Source: Candidatus Dormiibacterota bacterium (lineage in GTDB: Bacteria > Chloroflexota > Dormibacteria > Aeolococcales > Aeolococcaceae). Taken from it: DNA of 16,417 nt. A model generated the notes under the pieces. It was not told where the DNA came from. It did not search any database and saw only the letters and a program-made list of their open reading frames with translations. Numbering within the stretch: position 1 is the first letter of the stretch; each line of letters starts with the position of its first letter. Shown here one piece after another: positions 13,466 to 16,417 of the stretch. The DNA lies in assembly GCA_003135255.1 (NCBI GenBank), contig PLAX01000106.1, forward strand, positions 1 through 16,417, in the 5' to 3' direction. The position numbers and the translations under genes were made by a program.

Positions 13466-14149
13466 TTGCCCCGGACGGTGAATGTTGAAGCCCGCGCCAT
13501 CCGGCGCGACGCGTTCGTCGACGTGGCCCTCCGCCTCATCCAGACCAAGGGCTACGAGCAGATGAGCGTCCAGGATGTCCTGGACGAGCTCGATGCTTCG
13601 AGAGGTGCCTTCTACCACTACTTCGCGTCGAAGATCGCCCTGCTCGAGGCTGCTGTCGACCACATCGTCGCGGCCGCCCTGGAGGCCGTGTCCCCGATCG
13701 TCGCCGACCCTGGGCTGTCCGCCCCCGAGAAGCTCGATCGCCTCCTCTCGGGCATCGCCGGGTGGAAGGCCGAGCGGAGGGAGCTCATGCTCGCCCTGCT
13801 CGAGGTCTGGTACTCGGACGACAACGCGATCGTGCGCGACAAGGTGCGGCGGAGCACCGTCATCGGCCTCGGGCCTCTCCTCTCCGCGATCATCGAGCAG
13901 GGGAGGGTCGAGGGAGTGTTCTCCGCGAGCTCCCCGGACGGCGCCGCCCGAGCGGTGGTGACGCTGATCCTGGGCGCCCAGGACATGGCCGGTGAGCTGT
14001 TCTTCGCCCGGCAGGCGGGTGAGATCACCTTTGAAGTAGTGGAAACCCGGATGGCGGGGTTGGCCGAGGCCCTCAGTCGAGTGCTGGGGGCGTCAGCTGG
14101 GTCTCTGTCTCTGATCGACGATGCCACGCTCCGGCTCTGGTTCGGTTGA
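13466..14149 (+). CDS. TetR/AcrR-family transcriptional repressor
   Basis: This 227-residue protein has a TetR N-terminal domain with HTH at about 33-53 (MSVQDVLDELDASRGAFYHYF, then the K56 cap), followed by an all-helical ligand-binding part of the usual length. TTG 13466 is chosen because GGAGG (13452-13456) lies 9 nt upstream; earlier ATG codons at 13367/13370 would precede the promoter. A perfect dyad at 13429-13443 overlaps its start of transcription, indicating self-repression. It lies 84 bp upstream of an ABC-2 ATPase and permease on the same strand, so it probably controls that exporter in response to a drug-like ligand. The ligand cannot be read from sequence. Confidence 0.86.
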   Translation: MPRTVNVEARAIRRDAFVDVALRLIQTKGYEQMSVQDVLDELDASRGAFYHYFASKIALLEAAVDHIVAAALEAVSPIVADPGLSAPEKLDRLLSGIAGWKAERRELMLALLEVWYSDDNAIVRDKVRRSTVIGLGPLLSAIIEQGRVEGVFSASSPDGAARAVVTLILGAQDMAGELFFARQAGEITFEVVETRMAGLAEALSRVLGASAGSLSLIDDATLRLWFG

Positions 14150-14199
14150 CTGGTGAGCGGAGATGGCCGGCGTGACGCGTGATGTGACCAGGAAGATCC

Positions 14200-14215
14200 C
14201 GCGCCGGCTGGCGCG
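14200..14215 (+). other. Small hairpin abutting the ABC ATPase ribosome site
   Basis: CGCGCC (14200-14205) pairs with GGCGCG (14210-14215) around a GGCT loop, ending 2 nt before the GAGGAGGT ribosome binding site (14218-14225). It could tune translation or protect the message; chance is also possible in such GC-rich DNA. Nothing else was recognised in 14150-14233. Confidence 0.3.
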
Positions 14216-14233
14216 ACGAGGAGGTAGGTGAGC

Positions 14234-15157
14234 ATGGCCAACGCGATCCGGACCGAGGGGCTGACCAAGGACTACGGGGAATCGCGGGGCCTCTTCGACC
14301 TCGGTCTGGAGGTCGCCGCCGGCGAGATCTTCGGCTACCTGGGACCCAACGGCGCGGGCAAGACCACCACCATCCGGCTGCTCATGGACATGATCCGTCC
14401 CACCGGTGGGCGGGTCGAGGTCTTCGGGGTCGACTGCCAGTCCCACCCGGTCGAGGTCAAGCGGTTGGTCGGCTACCTGCCCGGTGAGATGCCGCAATGG
14501 GGCGGGCTGCGCGGGCGTGATGTCGTCGCGTACGTCGGCGGCCTGCGCGGTCGCATTGATCCTGGTCGGGTGACCGGTCTGGCCGAGCGACTCGACCTCG
14601 ACCTCGGGCGTCGCTACCGCGAGTACTCGTCGGGCAACAAGCGCAAGCTCGGGTTGCTGCTCGCCTTCATGCACCCCTCGCGCCTGCTGGTGCTCGACGA
14701 GCCGACCAACGGCCTGGACCCGCTGATGCAGCAGGAGTTCTACCGGCTGGTCGAGGAGGCCCGGGAGGAGGGCACCACCGTCTTCCTCTCCTCGCACGTG
14801 CTCTCCGAGGTGGAGCGGGTCTGCGAGCGGGTGGGCATCCTGCGGCGCGGTCGCCTGGTCCAGGTGGCGCGGCTCGACGAGCTTCACCACCTCCGCTATC
14901 ACCGCCTCGAGGCGGACTTCGCCGGGGAGGTCCCGGCGGACGCGGTGCGGGCTCTCGACGGGGTCGAGCAGGTCACCGTCGAGGACCACCATCTCTCGTG
15001 CGACGTGCGCGGTGGCTTCGGACCGCTGCTCCAGGTGTTGGGACGGAGCCAGGTTCTCAACCTGGTCACTCACGAGCCCTCCCTGGAGGAGGTGTTCCTG
15101 GCCTACTTCCGCGACGAGCCCGAGAAGGCGCTGCTGGCTCCCGGAGCCGCCACATGA
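14234..15157 (+). CDS. ABC-2 type exporter ATP-binding protein
   Basis: This 307-residue ATPase has Walker A GPNGAGKTT (37-45), a signature of the variant form SSGNK (132-136), Walker B LLVLDEPT (151-158, D155/E156) and switch H188 (SSH). The Q-loop position reads YLPGE, with Gly in place of Gln, as in a known subgroup of drug-exporter ATPases. After residue 215 there is an extra C-terminal domain of the DrrA/NatA kind ending EPSLEEVFLAYF. It powers export through the permease encoded next. ATG 14234 is preferred over GTG 14228 because GAGGAGGT (14218-14225) is 8 nt before ATG but only 2 nt before GTG. Its stop overlaps the permease ATG (ATGA). Confidence 0.9.
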   Translation: MANAIRTEGLTKDYGESRGLFDLGLEVAAGEIFGYLGPNGAGKTTTIRLLMDMIRPTGGRVEVFGVDCQSHPVEVKRLVGYLPGEMPQWGGLRGRDVVAYVGGLRGRIDPGRVTGLAERLDLDLGRRYREYSSGNKRKLGLLLAFMHPSRLLVLDEPTNGLDPLMQQEFYRLVEEAREEGTTVFLSSHVLSEVERVCERVGILRRGRLVQVARLDELHHLRYHRLEADFAGEVPADAVRALDGVEQVTVEDHHLSCDVRGGFGPLLQVLGRSQVLNLVTHEPSLEEVFLAYFRDEPEKALLAPGAAT

Positions 15158-16417
15158 CGGCCGCGGCGCCGGCGTCGGACACCCCCCTCCCGGTCAGGGC
15201 CGCCGGCGGCGAGCGCGGCGGCATCAGGACGATGATCCGTTACGCGCTGCGCACCCACCGCTGGGCCTTCGCCGGCGTCGCCTTCATCGGGTTCGTGGGG
15301 CCGTATTCGACCGGCGCGTCGTACGCGGGGCTGGCGGCGACCGCGGCGGCGCGGGCCTCGTTCGGGCGCCAGACCCTGGCGTTTGGCCCGCAGCTTGCCT
15401 ACCTGGTCCCGCTGCCGCTCCGTCCGGACACGGTCGCCGGGTACCTCTGGTGGAAGGGCCTGACCTGGATGTCCATCGTCGTTGCCGTGTGGGGGCTCGC
15501 CGCCGCCACTGGGCTGATCCGCAACGAGGAGGAGCGCGGCCTCATGGAGACCTGGCTGGCGACCCCGTTCAGTCGGGTGCGACTGCTCCTCTCCCGCGTG
15601 GGCGCATTCGCCATCGCCGCTCTCGGAGCGGTCGTCATCACCGCTCTGGGGACGGCCGCCGGGCTCGCGACCGGCAAGGCCACCGTCGCGTTTCCCGCGC
15701 TGGCCGAGCAGGGCGTGTCTCTTCTCGGTATGGCACTCGCCTGCTTCGGGATCGGGTTGGCGGCCGCCCAGCTGGCGTCCACGCGCCGGAGCGCGCTGGC
15801 CCTTGGCGGGGTGGTGATGCTCGCCCTCTACGCCCTGGACGCCCTGGCCCGAGTCAATCCGGGCCTGGACGGCTGGGCGGAGATCTCGCCATTCCACCTG
15901 GCGGACCTCACCACCGCGGTCGTGCCCGGCGGCGAGTTCGCCGGGGCGGCGACGCTCACCCTGTACGGCATCGCGGTGGTGCTGATCGCGCTCTCCGCGC
16001 TCGGCTTCCAGCGCCGGGACCTGTTCGCCTCGCTGCTCCACCGACGGGCGGGCGAGACCCAGGCGGTGCGCTCGGCCTCCACCGTCCCTCTGCTGCGGAT
16101 TCCCGTGTTGCGAGCCCTCTGGCAGCAGCGGATGGGACTCGCCGGCTGGGTGATTGGGAGCGTCGCGGGGGCGGCTTTCATCGTCTCCATCGCGCACAGC
16201 ACCGGCAAGCTTCTGCAATCGGCCGGCGGCTTCAAGAGCTACTTCGCCGCGGCCGGGACCAGCTCAGCGGCGACGGCCGTGGTCACCTCCGTCTGGCTCA
16301 GCATCGCGGCCGTGATCGTCGCCGCCTACGCGATCACCCAGACCTCGCACTGGGCGAGCGAGGACGCCGGTGGGAGATTGGAGATGGAGATCGCCCAACC
16401 CATCGCGCGCTGGCGGG
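15154..16417 (+). CDS. ABC exporter permease, large ABC-2 type (runs off window)
   Basis: The frame opens at ATG 15154, overlapping the ATPase stop, and stays open for 421 residues to the window edge without a stop. It shows a short polar N-terminus (about 1-25), then many hydrophobic segments (for example LTWMSIVVAVWGLAAATGL, then FAIAALGAVVITALGTAAGL), and the ABC-2 coupling piece NEEERGLMETWLATPFSRVR at about residues 123-142. A second half with similar layout begins near residue 315 (LRALWQQRMGLAGWVIGS). This matches the large permeases annotated as 'exporter of polyketide antibiotics', usually about 530-550 residues, so roughly a quarter is missing. With TetR and the ATPase it forms a drug-efflux operon. 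Confidence 0.85.
   Translation, partial: MTAAAPASDTPLPVRAAGGERGGIRTMIRYALRTHRWAFAGVAFIGFVGPYSTGASYAGLAATAAARASFGRQTLAFGPQLAYLVPLPLRPDTVAGYLWWKGLTWMSIVVAVWGLAAATGLIRNEEERGLMETWLATPFSRVRLLLSRVGAFAIAALGAVVITALGTAAGLATGKATVAFPALAEQGVSLLGMALACFGIGLAAAQLASTRRSALALGGVVMLALYALDALARVNPGLDGWAEISPFHLADLTTAVVPGGEFAGAATLTLYGIAVVLIALSALGFQRRDLFASLLHRRAGETQAVRSASTVPLLRIPVLRALWQQRMGLAGWVIGSVAGAAFIVSIAHSTGKLLQSAGGFKSYFAAAGTSSAATAVVTSVWLSIAAVIVAAYAITQTSHWASEDAGGRLEMEIAQPIARWR

Noticed and set aside
15103..16218. A 371-codon minus-strand open frame
   Set aside because: It is antisense to the large exporter permease, whose membrane pattern and ABC-2 coupling motif are clear.

Overview
The window is very GC-rich, densely packed bacterial chromosomal DNA with frequent GTG/TTG starts and 4-bp ATGA/GTGA gene overlaps. 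The gene mix (an F420-dependent luciferase-like oxidoreductase, a SapM-like phosphatase, a replication-relaxation protein, an actinobacterial-style ArsC and a polyketide-exporter-type ABC pair) points to a high-GC lineage such as Actinomycetota or the Dormibacterota/Chloroflexota group. This is inference; there is no rRNA or marker gene to fix the taxon. No tRNA, rRNA, CRISPR array, insertion sequence or att site was seen.

Layout. (1) 1-2087, plus strand: end of a metal ABC ATPase followed by two different ABC-3 (ZnuB/MntB-type) permeases. (2) 2117-4035, minus: a PLP-dependent threonine/serine dehydratase and an overlapping LLM-class F420 oxidoreductase. (3) 4145-5327, minus: a lipoprotein phosphatase resembling mycobacterial SapM, with a possible out-of-frame C-terminal tail. 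(4) 5414-9815, minus: a tight six-gene row of ComF-like phosphoribosyltransferase, Phd-type antitoxin, VapC-like PIN toxin, replication-relaxation protein, TraD/VirD4-like ATPase and a membrane M48-like protein whose HExxH motif reads HGLQH. (5) 9905-11729: a divergent arsenic locus, arsR (minus) against arsM-arsC (plus), with two matching operator dyads in the shared promoter region and no efflux pump. (6) 11770-13301, minus: a DUF1697 protein, a broken ABC-ATPase fragment and an HTH-DUF3887 fusion with tandem operator-like repeats over its start. (7) 13398-16417, plus: a self-regulated TetR gene followed by an ABC-2 ATPase and a large permease that runs off the end.

How the genes work together. 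The arsenic genes form a reduce-and-methylate route: ArsC makes arsenite, ArsM methylates it, and ArsR gates both directions. TetR plus the ABC pair looks like a drug-inducible exporter. The replication-relaxation protein, coupling-type ATPase and pseudo-peptidase are the least explained group: they resemble a piece of a conjugative element, but no relaxase, VirB4 or integrase is visible here. They are the best candidate for an undescribed module. Several first genes (arsR, the HTH-DUF3887 gene, and perhaps the antitoxin and dehydratase) have a TANNNT hexamer 6-7 nt before the start codon and no Shine-Dalgarno, suggesting leaderless transcripts.
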